NCBI GenBank assembly: GCA_035503515.1
Contig: DATJTJ010000062.1
Span: forward strand, 8,773-72,772
Length of the DNA stretch: 64,000 bases
Source of the DNA: DAIDKA01 sp035503515
Lineage (GTDB): Bacteria > Pseudomonadota > Gammaproteobacteria > Steroidobacterales > Steroidobacteraceae
Reading direction: 5' to 3'
Both the position numbers and the translations under genes were made by a program. This document shows positions 16,090 through 25,687 of this stretch, piece by piece. The stretch's first letter is position 1; every line of letters starts with the position of its first letter. The notes beneath the pieces were generated by a model. That model was given only the letters and a program-made list of their open reading frames with translations, did not search any database and was not told the DNA's origin.

Positions 16090-16968
16090 TCACACAAGCG
16101 CCGCCTGCAACAGCTCCATTTCCTCCTTGGCAGAACGGAGCAGGTCGGCTACGCCGCCGGCGGCGAGATTGAACCGCGCCAGACAGGGAGTCTCTCGCAG
16201 CTGCTGATCCAGCAGTGCGGGCTGGCTGCCGTGCTGGGCAATTGCGATCGCCAGCAAAAGAATGTCGGAAAGACAGATACCGCCGCGCGGCTCGCGGCTG
16301 AGATCCTCGGACTCGGCCACCGCTTTCACTATCTCTTCCGGAATACCCCAGTTCTCCAGCAGCGCGACTGCCACATTCAGGTGCCAATCGCGTTCGATGT
16401 TCCGGAAGGCGTTGGCATCACCGAAAAGCGCGCGGTGATTTCCGGCCCGCGTCAGAAGATAGAGCTTGCCGACGCTCTGCAAGAGCCCTGCGAGCATGGC
16501 CACATCCGGCTCCACGGCCTCGCTGTGCCGTGCCACGACGTGAGACAGGCTCGCCAGATGCGCGGCGCGGCCTGCGAGGACCTCAAGAGGCTTTTGCAGC
16601 CCTTTCAATGCCTCCGTCTGACGAAGAACACGTACGGCGTGCCCATGCGCTATTGCGCGCAGGGAGCTCAGACCCACCCGGTCGATGGCGGTGCGCAAAT
16701 CGCTGGCGCGCGGACGTGTGCCCAGTATCGCCGCCGAGTTCGCAAGCTTAAGAAGTCGCGCGGCAAGCACAGGATCGGCGCCCACGACGCGCACAATCGT
16801 GTCCGTGGAAGCTGACTCATCAGAGAGCAGCCTTTGCAAGCGGGTGACGATCGAAGGAAACCCCGGAATATCTACAACGCCTCCGGAGAGCTCTGCGGCG
16901 AGTGACTGGACGAACTCGAACGCAGCGTCATCGCGGTCGGCCGGCGGGACGTCGTTTGGCGGAGACAT
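16090..16968 (-). CDS. HDOD-domain protein
   Basis: 292 residues. The HDOD fold runs from about residue 25: VDIPGFPSIVTRLQRLLSDE, VRVVGADPVLAARLLKLANS, and DLRTAIDRVGLSSLRAIAHG. HDOD proteins are non-catalytic relatives of HD phosphohydrolases used in signalling, often tied to c-di-GMP or motility (family knowledge). The MSPPNDVPPADRDD start was chosen because the upstream open stretch reads as non-conserved sequence. It lies 109 bp downstream of the antiporter on the same strand. Confidence 0.8.
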   Translation of the reverse strand: MSPPNDVPPADRDDAAFEFVQSLAAELSGGVVDIPGFPSIVTRLQRLLSDESASTDTIVRVVGADPVLAARLLKLANSAAILGTRPRASDLRTAIDRVGLSSLRAIAHGHAVRVLRQTEALKGLQKPLEVLAGRAAHLASLSHVVARHSEAVEPDVAMLAGLLQSVGKLYLLTRAGNHRALFGDANAFRNIERDWHLNVAVALLENWGIPEEIVKAVAESEDLSREPRGGICLSDILLLAIAIAQHGSQPALLDQQLRETPCLARFNLAAGGVADLLRSAKEEMELLQAALV

Positions 16969-17077
16969 GCTTGCTGACGTGGCTCGACAGGCTGCCTTCG
17001 ATTGCTCCAATCCTACAGACAAGTGAGGCGCCCTACACGTACGTTTCCTCCGGCTGCCGTTGGAGTAGTGAAATTCG

Positions 17078-18898
17078 CTAGCGCCGTACCCGATCGCCGG
17101 CACCGCGGGGATCGACGCCGCCTCGCGGTGCCTCGAATACAAGTAAACGGTCTTGATCGGCAGGAGCACTGTCAGCGGCCTCGGGGGAAGCGAATGTAAT
17201 AGCACCATTGGCACGTATGAAGAGCAGAACGACCCGGCGCGCGGATGCGGCGTGACTGGCTGGTTCTTCCGCGGGCCCAGCTAGCGCGAACCGCCATCCT
17301 TTCCTGAAGCGTTCTCGCATTTGCGAGAAGCTCATCGGCGGTTGGCCTACAACTTGGCCACGCCATTCGCGACTCAAACCGACCCAATCGTCCACCGTGC
17401 TGCCCGGGGGTACCAGCTGGCCCACTCTGTGCCTGCCGACATCGGGCGCGAGGCGCGTACAGATCAAGCTGTTGTAGATGTAATCAGGCGTCGCCGCCAA
17501 AAGGTAGTCCACTCGCCAATCCGCCAGAGCGTCTCCTCCATGCTCGGACAGCAGCTCCGCCTGCAGAACCGACAAGTTGCGGTCGCGCGCCGTCTGCAGT
17601 GCGCCCGGAAATGTGTCAACGAGCAGTGTCGCAATGCCGGCTCCGGATAGCGTTTCCGCAAGGTCGAGGGTCCAGGCACTGGCACCCACGATGGCAAGGG
17701 TCGGTGAGTCCCCGAGCGTCAGGTGCAAACGCCGTGCAAGCGGACCGAGCGTGAACCCGTGAATGACCATGGTGGCCGCGATCAATGCGAAAACTGCGGG
17801 CATCAGAAGCTCGCTGCCGGCGTAGGAAAAGGATCCGAGCTGGGTACTGGCGACTCCTGCGACAGCGGCTGCGACTATGCCCCGAGGGGCAGTCCAGCCC
17901 GCCAGGACGCGCTCCCGCCAGCTCAGGCCGGTGCTGAGCGTGGCCAGACCGATCGCACACGGTCTCACTATGAACAACATCGCACCCGTCAAGAAGAGCA
18001 TCGGCCAGGACACTTCGCCCAGCACGTGGCGGTCGAGGCTGGCGCTCAGGATGATGAACAGAGCGGATACCAGCAATACGACCAGCGCCTCCTTGACCCG
18101 GGCGAGCTCGGTCAGTCCCGGGATGCGCAGATTCGCCAGCGCAACGCCGAATACGGTGGCGGAGGCGAGCCCCGCCTCGTCAATCACCAGGTTACTTAGA
18201 GCGTAGCTTCCCAGCGCCAGCGCCAGCAGGATGGGGGTTTTTAGGAACTCGGGAGCCAGATCGCGGATAAACAGCCAGCGCACCCCAAGCGCAGCGCCAA
18301 TACCGAGCGCCCCCGCAAGGCCAATGCCGCCCAGGAGCCTCATGATGAGCCATCCGTGATTTGCGCTGCCGTGCGCCGCCAGGATGGCGAGCGTCAATGC
18401 GCTCAGAAGAGCTCCCACAGGGTCATTGACAATGGCCTCCCACTTCAAGAAGGAGGCAGGCCGACGCTGCAGACGTGTTTGCCGCAGAAGCGGCAAGACC
18501 ACCGTTGGTCCCGTTACGACCGTGATGGCGCCAAACAGCAGGGCGACCGCCCAGCTCATCTTCGCCAGCGTGTGGGCGGCAAGTGTCGCAAGTCCCAAGC
18601 CGATGGGCAATGCCACCGCCGTCAGTCTGACGACGCCTTCTCCTGCCGCGCGCAGCTCGCGAAAATTGAGTCCCAAGCCGCCCTCGAACACCACGATCGC
18701 AACGCCAAGACCGATCAGAGGGTGAAGTCCAGCCCCGAAGGCCTTTTCGGGATGCAGCAGCTGAAGTCCGGGACCCAAGAGCAACCCTACGGCAAACAGC
18801 AGCACGATTGCAGGCAGTCGCAGGCGCCAGGCCAACCACTGAGCAGCAACTCCCGCGACGACGATGGCCAATACCCATAGAGCCACGATGCCGGTCAC
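17078..18898 (-). CDS. CPA1-type Na+(K+)/H+ antiporter with C-terminal regulatory region
   Basis: 606 residues. The first ~400 form a 12-13-helix exchanger: LPAIVLLFAVGLLLGPGLQL, VVFEGGLGLNFRELR, GAITVVTGPTVVLPLLR, and the ion-site motif EAIVNDPVGALL. The C-terminal ~200 residues are cytosolic and look like a TrkA-N-type nucleotide-binding fold (LAIVGASAWTLDLAETLSGA, LLVDTFPGALQTARDRNL). The glycine-rich loop is degenerate, so nucleotide binding is doubtful. Role: cytoplasmic pH and sodium/potassium homeostasis. It is the first gene of a short minus-strand unit with the HDOD gene. Confidence 0.85.
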   Translation of the reverse strand: MTGIVALWVLAIVVAGVAAQWLAWRLRLPAIVLLFAVGLLLGPGLQLLHPEKAFGAGLHPLIGLGVAIVVFEGGLGLNFRELRAAGEGVVRLTAVALPIGLGLATLAAHTLAKMSWAVALLFGAITVVTGPTVVLPLLRQTRLQRRPASFLKWEAIVNDPVGALLSALTLAILAAHGSANHGWLIMRLLGGIGLAGALGIGAALGVRWLFIRDLAPEFLKTPILLALALGSYALSNLVIDEAGLASATVFGVALANLRIPGLTELARVKEALVVLLVSALFIILSASLDRHVLGEVSWPMLFLTGAMLFIVRPCAIGLATLSTGLSWRERVLAGWTAPRGIVAAAVAGVASTQLGSFSYAGSELLMPAVFALIAATMVIHGFTLGPLARRLHLTLGDSPTLAIVGASAWTLDLAETLSGAGIATLLVDTFPGALQTARDRNLSVLQAELLSEHGGDALADWRVDYLLAATPDYIYNSLICTRLAPDVGRHRVGQLVPPGSTVDDWVGLSREWRGQVVGQPPMSFSQMRERFRKGWRFALAGPAEEPASHAASARRVVLLFIRANGAITFASPEAADSAPADQDRLLVFEAPRGGVDPRGAGDRVRR

Positions 18899-19188
18899 GG
18901 GCGGATACCTTCAGGCGGCGACATGTCGCTCGCGCGGCAACTATCGATGGAATTTGCCGGCGTCATAGCGTACCTGCATTCGCCGGCGCTCGGGTTGTGG
19001 GAAAAGGCAACCGCTCTGAAGCGCGATGAAATCGTTGTATTTGAAGTAATGGCGAGCCTCGCAAACAGGAAAGGCTGGCGTCGCCAACGCAGCATCCTGG
19101 AGCAGCAGTTCGGTCAGGACCGCATAATGATCCGCGCACTATTCTGCATCGAACTTCAGCCGGGAACCCAACGGTATCAGCTGCCCTG

Positions 19189-19659
19189 TCAGGCCGCGCG
19201 CGTCTCGTCGGCGATCATCTCTTCCAGGCGCTCGATGTCGGGCACGAGCGGCACCTCGTTGAGCATGCGGACCTGGCAGATCACCGGCGCGCGCTCGGGG
19301 AATACCCTGGAGTTATCGGGCCGGACCACATCGGAGCTGACGCGGACCAGCTGCGGGAAGCCCTGCGAGACCAGGCCGAAGAAGCCGCCCTCGAGCTTGT
19401 CGCCCATGCAGTGGAACACCACGATGCGGCTGCGGCCGGCGGCCGGCGGGATGTTGTGGCCGCAGGCGCCCTCGAAGGACACCAGCGGCACCTGGCGGCC
19501 GTTCCAGCCGATGGTGCCGATGTACCAGGGCGGCGCCCCGGTCATTTCGGAGGCGGCCTGGAAGCCGATGACCTCGGCGATGCAGGCGCGCGGCACGATC
19601 AGCCGGGCGTCCACCAGCGGTATCAGCAGGCTGTAGATCTCGTTGACGCGCTCAGCCAT
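19189..19659 (-). CDS. chpC: CheW-like scaffold protein of the Pil-Chp system (ChpC-like)
   Basis: 156 residues with a single CheW-like fold: IYSLLIPLVDARLIVPRACI, PWYIGTIGWNGRQVPLVSFE, RIVVFHCMGDKLEGGFFGLV. CheW proteins couple the receptor to the kinase. The ATG overlaps the chpA stop by 8 bp, so it is translationally coupled to chpA. P. aeruginosa has chpB and chpC after chpA; here a chpB (methylesterase) is absent and this gene follows directly. The assignment as ChpC rests on position and fold. Confidence 0.8.
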   Translation of the reverse strand: MAERVNEIYSLLIPLVDARLIVPRACIAEVIGFQAASEMTGAPPWYIGTIGWNGRQVPLVSFEGACGHNIPPAAGRSRIVVFHCMGDKLEGGFFGLVSQGFPQLVRVSSDVVRPDNSRVFPERAPVICQVRMLNEVPLVPDIERLEEMIADETRAA

Positions 19660-22600
19660 CGGCGGACACCTTGCGGGTGCGCTGGGTCTCGCGGTGCCGT
19701 TCGACCAGCGGCACGATGGCATCGAGCAGCTGCGCCTCCTGGTAGGGCTTGCCGAGGTAGTCGTCGACGCCGAGTTCGATGGCGCGGGCGCGATGCTTCT
19801 CGCCCACCCGCGAGGTGATCATGATGATGGGCACGTCGCGCAGCCGCGGATCGTTGCGCACGTGCGCGGCGACCTCGTAGCCGTCCATGCGCGGCATCTC
19901 GATGTCCAGCAGGATGATGTCCGGGACGTTGTCCTGCAGCAGGGTGATGGCGTCCATGCCGTCGCGCGCCGTCAGCACCCGCATGCCGTTGCGTTCCAGC
20001 AGCCGCTGGGTGACGCGGCGGACCGTGATCGAATCGTCGACGACCATGGCGAACGTGCGCCGGTCGCCCTTCTCGCGCACTGGCTGCGAGGCATACCGCG
20101 AGCGCCATTCGCCGCGCACCAGCGCGCCGATGTCCAGGATGATGACGATGCGCCCGTCGCCGAGGATGGTGGCGCCGCTGATGCCGCGGATGCTGGAGAT
20201 CTGCGGCCCGACCGACTTGACCACGATCTCGCGGCTGCCGATGAGTTCATCGGCCACCAGGCCCGTGGAATGCTCGCCGGCGCGCACCAGCACCACCGGC
20301 ACCGTCACGTCCCCTTCCGGCAGCGCCGAGGGCTCCAGGCCCACGAACGCCGCGAGCTGCTGGAAGCGGTACTTCTGGCCGCCGTGTTCGAACGTCGCGC
20401 TGTCCCGGCCCAGGTGGGTCGCGACTTCGGTCTTCGAGAGCCGCAGCACGCCTTCGACGGTCGGCAGCGGCAGCGCGTAGTACTCATCCCCGGTACGCAC
20501 CACCAGCGCATGGCTGATCGCCAGCGTGAACGGCAGGCGCACCGTGAAGGTCGTGCCCTGCCCGGACTGCGTCTCCATGTTGAGCGAGCCGCCGAGGCGC
20601 TTGATCTCGGTGGCGACCACGTCCATGCCGACGCCGCGGCCGGCCTGCTGCGTCACCGAGCCCGCCGTGGAGAATCCCGGCTCGAGGATCAGCTGCATCG
20701 CATCCTCGTCCGAGATCAGCTGCCCGGGATGGATCAGTCCCAGCTGCAGGCCCTTGTCGCGGATGGCGGCGAGCTTCATGCCGGCGCCGTCGTCGCTGAC
20801 TTTGACCATGACCTCGGCGCCTTCGCGCTGCAGGTCGAGGTGGATGGTGCCCGACTCGCCCTTGCCGCGCGCGAGGCGCTCCTCGGGGGTCTCGATGCCG
20901 TGGACCACGGCGTTGCGCAGCATGTGCTCGAAGGGCGGCAGCATCCGCTCCAGCACCTGCCGGTCCAGTTCCCCGGAGGCGCCGCTGACGATGAGTTCGG
21001 CGCGCTTGCCGGTCTCCGAGGCGGCCTGGCGCACGATGCGCGACAGCCGCTGCACGTGGCGCTGGAAGGGCACCATGCGGGTGCGCATCAGGCCGTTCTG
21101 CAGTTCCGTGACCGTGCGGGCCTGCTGTTGCAGCAGGTTCTGGGTGTCCTGCACCAGGCTTTCCAGCAGTCCCTGGATGCTCGCCACGTCGCTGGCCGTC
21201 TCCGCGAGGCCGCGCGAGAACTGCTGGATGGCCGAGTACCGGTCCAGTTCCAGCGGATCGAACTCGGCGCGATGCCCGGTTTCCTCCTCGTGACCGTGCA
21301 GGATCTGCTTCTCAGTCTCGATCTCGAGCTTGCGCTGCTGTTCCTTCAGGCGCGTCACCGTGCGCGACAGTTCCCCGAGGTTGAACTCGATCGACCCCAT
21401 CTGCTGTTCCAGGCGGGCCCGCGAAATGCTGACCTCGCCGGACACGTTCAGCAGCTGGTCGAGGAGTTCCGCATCGACCCGGGCCATCTCCGGCCGGTCG
21501 CCCTGGGCCACCGGTTCGCGGCCCGGGGGCACCGGCAGTGCCGGAGCCGGCGGTGCCGCCTCGGCCGCGGGGGGCACGGCTTCGAACGCCGGCGGTGCGG
21601 CTTCGGCGGGCGGTACGGTCGCCTCCTCGGGCATGAGGATCGAGAGGGGCGCCGCCGTGATGGCGCTGTCGAATGCACCTTCGGTCAGGTCCGCGAAATG
21701 ACCCGTGGCCACCTCCGGCTGTGCCGGTTGCGCAGGCGGCGCCTCCGGCTGCGGAAATTCCGGGGCATGCGGCGTGTCCGGCAGTTCCGGCGCGTGCGGC
21801 GTGTCGGGCACCTCCGGGGCGTGCGGCGTGTCGGGCACCTCCGGGGCATGGGGCGTATCCGGCAGTTCCGGCGCCTGCGGCGGGTGCGGGGTATCCGGCA
21901 CTTCGGGCTGATGCGGCGTATCGGGGACTTCCGGCCGCTGCGGCTGCGGCGGCGCCTCGGGCGGCTCGCGCACCGGGACTTCCGCGACGGCCTGGCCCGG
22001 GTTCAGCAGCGCGCGGATGCGCGCGATCAGATCGCGGGCCTGCGCCACGCCGCGGCCGGCGGCGACGCTGTCGCGCATGCGCGCGAGCTCATCGACGCTC
22101 GCCTGCAGCACATCGAAGGCCGCCGGAGTCGCGGGCAGGTTGCCGGCGTCGATGACGTTCACCAGCGATTCGAGTTCGTGGCTGAGGTCGCCCATGGCGG
22201 TGATGCCCGCCATGCGGGCCCCGCCCTTGAGGGTGTGCAGCGGCCGCTTCAGCGCCGCCGGGCGTTCGGTATTGGACGGGTCGTTGCGCCACTCGGCCAG
22301 CTGCGATTCGCACACCTCCAGCAGTTCCGTCGCCTCCTCGGTGAAGATGCTGGCGACGTCCGGATCGTAGTCGGCGACCGGTTCCTCCTCCACGGGCGGG
22401 AGTTCCTCGGCGACCGGCGCGGCCCTGGGCGGCGGCGGCTGGACCACGGGCTGGTCGAGCTGTACGTCGGCCGCGGGACCCTCGATCTCCGGGGCGGTGG
22501 CCGGCTCCGGGGCGATCACGTCGGCGGGCAGCTCGAAATCCAGCGTCTCGATCAGGTTCGAGGACTCCGCCGCGGGGTCGGGCTCGGCCGCCGCGTTGTC

Positions 22601-25600
22601 CAGGGCGGCGGCCTCATGCTCGCCTTCCACGATCGGATCGGCGGTCGCGGTGTGCAGGTGCGCGAAATCCGGCGCGATCAGGGTCGCGCTGTCGTCGGTC
22701 CGTGGGGCGATGGGCTGCGAGAGCTCGATGCGGTTCTGGGCCTCGAGGCTTTCGGCAATGCGCCTGTCCAGCTCCTGCTCCGCCTCGGCGATCTTCTCCA
22801 GCAGCCGGTCGTGGGAGACGAAGTAGCCGGTGGACTCATCGAGGTTCGACGCCACCGACTCCATGGCGGTCATGCAGTCGCCGAGCACGGTGAGATCGGG
22901 CGTCGTGAGTCCGACCCCGCTTTCGAAGGATTTGCGCAGCCAGTGATCCAGGGGCTGGGCCAGGCGGATGCCATGGCGGGCCTCGGCCATGGTGGAGCTG
23001 CCCGAGAGCGTATGGCAGGCGCGGTAGACCGGTTCGGTCAGCACGTGCGGCGCGGGCCGCTGGGACTCCAGGCGCAGGTACTCGCGCACCGTCGCCACGT
23101 GGGCGTTGGTCTCGCGGGTATAGATGTCGCGCAGCACATCGTCGCGCGCCGTTTCGGGCCCGTCGGCGGCGGTGTGCAGGCCCGGCACTTCGGCGAGCGT
23201 CACGTCCTCGCCCAGGGCGATGAAGGGTTCCTCTTCCGGCGCCGCGGCGGGCGCCTCTTCCGCGAGCGCGGCTGCGGGCGGGCTCGCGGGGGGCGGCGCG
23301 GCTTCCGGGACTTCCGGCGGCGGCGCCGGGCGTTCGGCGGCGGCGTCCAGGTAGGGTCGGGCGCCCTGCAGCACATCGGTGGCCGCGGGCGACACCGCCG
23401 GGGTCTGCACGGTCGGCGTGTCGGCGCCGTCGCGCGCCGCGGCCAGGGCATGGGCCCGGGCCATCAGCGCCTTGGCGTCGAAGTTGAGCGGCGTGCCGTG
23501 CTCGAGCTGCTCGACCAGCTGCGGCAGGCCGGCGACGGCGTCGTGCAGGGTCGCGGCAATGGCCGGCGAGCGGGTCAGGGTGTTGTCGAGCAGCCGGTTC
23601 AGCAGGTTCTCGCAGGCCCAGGCGAACTCGGACAGGTCGCGCGCGCCCACCATGCGCCCGCTGCCCTTGAGGGTGTGCATCGAGCGGCGCACGTTCAGCA
23701 GCGCCGGCACTTCCAGCGGATTGCTTTCCCAGACCGGGAAATAGATGGCGATGCGCGCCAGTTCCTCGCGGGCCTCCTCCACGAACAGCTTCAGCAGTTC
23801 CGGATCGGCATCGGGGCCGGCGGCGGCCTGCTCGGTCTCGAGCACCGTCGGCACGGTGCCGTGATTCTCCAGGGCCGCTTCCAGCTGCGCCTTGGCGACG
23901 GACTCGGCGGACGTGATCGGCAGGGTGTGCGCGAAGGAGGCCTGTTCGGCCGGGGGCACCGTCGGCACCGGCGGTGGCGGTTCGGCATCGAGCGCCGCCA
24001 GCGAGGCCTGCGCGTTGTCGAGCATGTACCACGGATCGCTGCGCCCGGCCTGCAGCGTCTCCATGTAGTACTCGAGGCTGACGATGGCGTCGGCCAGGCG
24101 GTCCAGGCGGCCGCCCGCCATCGAGGCCGCGCCGCCGGGCTGCATGAGGGGCGCGAGCCGGCCGTGGATGTTCTCCACGACCTCGACGGCGCGCGACTTG
24201 CCGAGCATCAGCAGGCCGGCCTTCAGGCCGCGCATCAGTTCCGGCCAGGCATCGAGCCCGGCCGTGTCGAGCGTGCCGCCGACACTCTGCGCGATCGATT
24301 CCTTCAGGCGCGCCAGGTTCAGGATGCACTCGCGCAGCACCGCCGCCTGCACCTGCTGGAAATCCGCATCGGCGGCCTCGCCGGCCTCGGGCGTGCGGGC
24401 GCGCGGCAGGATCATGCCCACCAGGCGCGCATCGAGCCGGTCCTCGACCCCGATCAGGGTCGCGGCGATGTCCACCAGCAGCGAGTGCTCCGGCTGCAGC
24501 GTGCCGGCGACGATCTTCTCGAGCCGTTCGGTCTCGCCCTGCACGCTCGCGCGCAGTTCACCCAGGCCCAACACCCCCAGGGTGTCGCCGATCTTGCGCA
24601 GCATCTCCACCTGCGGCGCCAGCGTCTGGGGCTGGCCCGCGCCACGGCGCACGAAGATGTCCAGGACGTCCTTGACCTTGCCCAGGTCCTCGCGGATGGC
24701 GGCGGCCACGGTCTGCATGAGCTTGACGCTCGGTGCCGAGAGGCTCTCGCGCTCCTGGTCCACCACCTCGTCGACGGGCAGCAGTTCGTTCAGCCGGAAC
24801 GAGGCCCGCACGGCCGTCACCCGCGGGCCCTTGGATTCGGCGCGGCCGACGTAGTACAGCAGGTTGTTGAGCAGGTCGATGGCCGGGCTCTGGGCGTAGC
24901 GCGCCTCGGTCTGCTCGTAGATGCGCTTGATCTCGCGGTCGGCCAGTCCCAGCAGGCGCTTGACCGAGACGCCTCCGGAGAGGCCGTGTTCCTGCAGCGC
25001 CTCGATCACGGCGCCGATCACCCACCACAGCTGGAACACCGGCTGGCGGGTGGCCACCTGTTCGAGCTTGTGGGCGACCTCGGCCAGCATCGCCAGGTTC
25101 TGCTCGGTGCGCTCGTTGCGGATCCAGCCCACCAGTCCGAGCTGGAACCGGGGCCGCAGGCGGCGGCTCCACTGCTCGATGGAAAGCGGCGTCTCCTCGG
25201 TGCTGGCCGCCGGCTGGGCCTGGCGGTCGGACTTGAGGTTCAGCAGCAGCAGCGTGCCTTCGGACAGCAGCGAACAACCGCGCACCGCGCGCAGGTCGTT
25301 GAGCAGCGGCAGCAGCACCAGGGCCAGGTCGCGGCCACCGGCCAGGACCCGCTCGAGGTAGCTCGGCAGCTGCACCATGGCGCGCATCAGCGCATCGAGG
25401 CTTTCGGCCTGGTTGCGGTGCTCGCTGGTGCTGGCGACCAGGTAGCGGGCCACCTGCTCCATTTCCTCGGCGAGCAGGGCGGCGCCGTAGATCTCGAGCA
25501 CCTTGAGCACGCCCTGGACCGAGTGCAGCTCGGTGGCGCAGCGGTTCAGGAGCGACGTGTTCTCGGGCTGCTCGACGTAGTTCTCGAGCGCGCTGCGGGC

Positions 25601-25666
25601 CTCGCCGAGGGTGACGTTCAGCTCGCGGCCGACGTGTTCGAAACTCTGGATTGCGACTTCAGTCAT
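19652..25666 (-). CDS. chpA: ChpA/PilL hybrid chemosensory histidine kinase
   Basis: 2004 residues. Order: FimL/Hpt-like N-terminus (LHSVQG near residue 47); Hpt motifs MHTLKGSG (~666), CHTLSGSS (~887) and LHTLKGGA (~1145); Pro-rich tandem repeats (1244-1301); CheA-type dimerisation and HATPase domain (MLRNAVVHGIE ~1580, SDDGAGM, GRGVGMDVV); a CheW-like domain; and a receiver domain (MVVDDS ~1875, LLDIEMP, GKPY). It transmits surface or chemical signals from PilJ to the PilG and PilH regulators that control pilus extension and retraction. The P. aeruginosa protein is longer (2472) with more Hpt/Spt/Tpt domains. Confidence 0.95.
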   Translation of the reverse strand: MTEVAIQSFEHVGRELNVTLGEARSALENYVEQPENTSLLNRCATELHSVQGVLKVLEIYGAALLAEEMEQVARYLVASTSEHRNQAESLDALMRAMVQLPSYLERVLAGGRDLALVLLPLLNDLRAVRGCSLLSEGTLLLLNLKSDRQAQPAASTEETPLSIEQWSRRLRPRFQLGLVGWIRNERTEQNLAMLAEVAHKLEQVATRQPVFQLWWVIGAVIEALQEHGLSGGVSVKRLLGLADREIKRIYEQTEARYAQSPAIDLLNNLLYYVGRAESKGPRVTAVRASFRLNELLPVDEVVDQERESLSAPSVKLMQTVAAAIREDLGKVKDVLDIFVRRGAGQPQTLAPQVEMLRKIGDTLGVLGLGELRASVQGETERLEKIVAGTLQPEHSLLVDIAATLIGVEDRLDARLVGMILPRARTPEAGEAADADFQQVQAAVLRECILNLARLKESIAQSVGGTLDTAGLDAWPELMRGLKAGLLMLGKSRAVEVVENIHGRLAPLMQPGGAASMAGGRLDRLADAIVSLEYYMETLQAGRSDPWYMLDNAQASLAALDAEPPPPVPTVPPAEQASFAHTLPITSAESVAKAQLEAALENHGTVPTVLETEQAAAGPDADPELLKLFVEEAREELARIAIYFPVWESNPLEVPALLNVRRSMHTLKGSGRMVGARDLSEFAWACENLLNRLLDNTLTRSPAIAATLHDAVAGLPQLVEQLEHGTPLNFDAKALMARAHALAAARDGADTPTVQTPAVSPAATDVLQGARPYLDAAAERPAPPPEVPEAAPPPASPPAAALAEEAPAAAPEEEPFIALGEDVTLAEVPGLHTAADGPETARDDVLRDIYTRETNAHVATVREYLRLESQRPAPHVLTEPVYRACHTLSGSSTMAEARHGIRLAQPLDHWLRKSFESGVGLTTPDLTVLGDCMTAMESVASNLDESTGYFVSHDRLLEKIAEAEQELDRRIAESLEAQNRIELSQPIAPRTDDSATLIAPDFAHLHTATADPIVEGEHEAAALDNAAAEPDPAAESSNLIETLDFELPADVIAPEPATAPEIEGPAADVQLDQPVVQPPPPRAAPVAEELPPVEEEPVADYDPDVASIFTEEATELLEVCESQLAEWRNDPSNTERPAALKRPLHTLKGGARMAGITAMGDLSHELESLVNVIDAGNLPATPAAFDVLQASVDELARMRDSVAAGRGVAQARDLIARIRALLNPGQAVAEVPVREPPEAPPQPQRPEVPDTPHQPEVPDTPHPPQAPELPDTPHAPEVPDTPHAPEVPDTPHAPELPDTPHAPEFPQPEAPPAQPAQPEVATGHFADLTEGAFDSAITAAPLSILMPEEATVPPAEAAPPAFEAVPPAAEAAPPAPALPVPPGREPVAQGDRPEMARVDAELLDQLLNVSGEVSISRARLEQQMGSIEFNLGELSRTVTRLKEQQRKLEIETEKQILHGHEEETGHRAEFDPLELDRYSAIQQFSRGLAETASDVASIQGLLESLVQDTQNLLQQQARTVTELQNGLMRTRMVPFQRHVQRLSRIVRQAASETGKRAELIVSGASGELDRQVLERMLPPFEHMLRNAVVHGIETPEERLARGKGESGTIHLDLQREGAEVMVKVSDDGAGMKLAAIRDKGLQLGLIHPGQLISDEDAMQLILEPGFSTAGSVTQQAGRGVGMDVVATEIKRLGGSLNMETQSGQGTTFTVRLPFTLAISHALVVRTGDEYYALPLPTVEGVLRLSKTEVATHLGRDSATFEHGGQKYRFQQLAAFVGLEPSALPEGDVTVPVVLVRAGEHSTGLVADELIGSREIVVKSVGPQISSIRGISGATILGDGRIVIILDIGALVRGEWRSRYASQPVREKGDRRTFAMVVDDSITVRRVTQRLLERNGMRVLTARDGMDAITLLQDNVPDIILLDIEMPRMDGYEVAAHVRNDPRLRDVPIIMITSRVGEKHRARAIELGVDDYLGKPYQEAQLLDAIVPLVERHRETQRTRKVSADG
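21764..21934 (-). repeat. 27-bp in-frame tandem repeat inside chpA
   Basis: Six consecutive copies of a 27-bp unit (one copy lengthened to 36 bp) encoding PE(V/L)PDTPHA. The copies differ at a few bases and the reading frame is kept. They form a rigid Pro-rich linker between the last Hpt domain and the kinase core. Continuous without spacers, so not a CRISPR. Confidence 0.9.
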
Positions 25667-25687
25667 GCGCCGTCTTCACCCCAGCCA

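Noticed and set aside
18899..19188. A possible gene in the 290-bp gap between the antiporter start and the chpC-like stop
   Set aside because: The open plus-strand frame here continues antisense into chpC and chpA and shows no motif. I see only antiporter upstream sequence.
21764..21934. CRISPR-like repeat array
   Set aside because: The repeats are contiguous with no spacers, keep the chpA frame and encode a Pro-rich linker.
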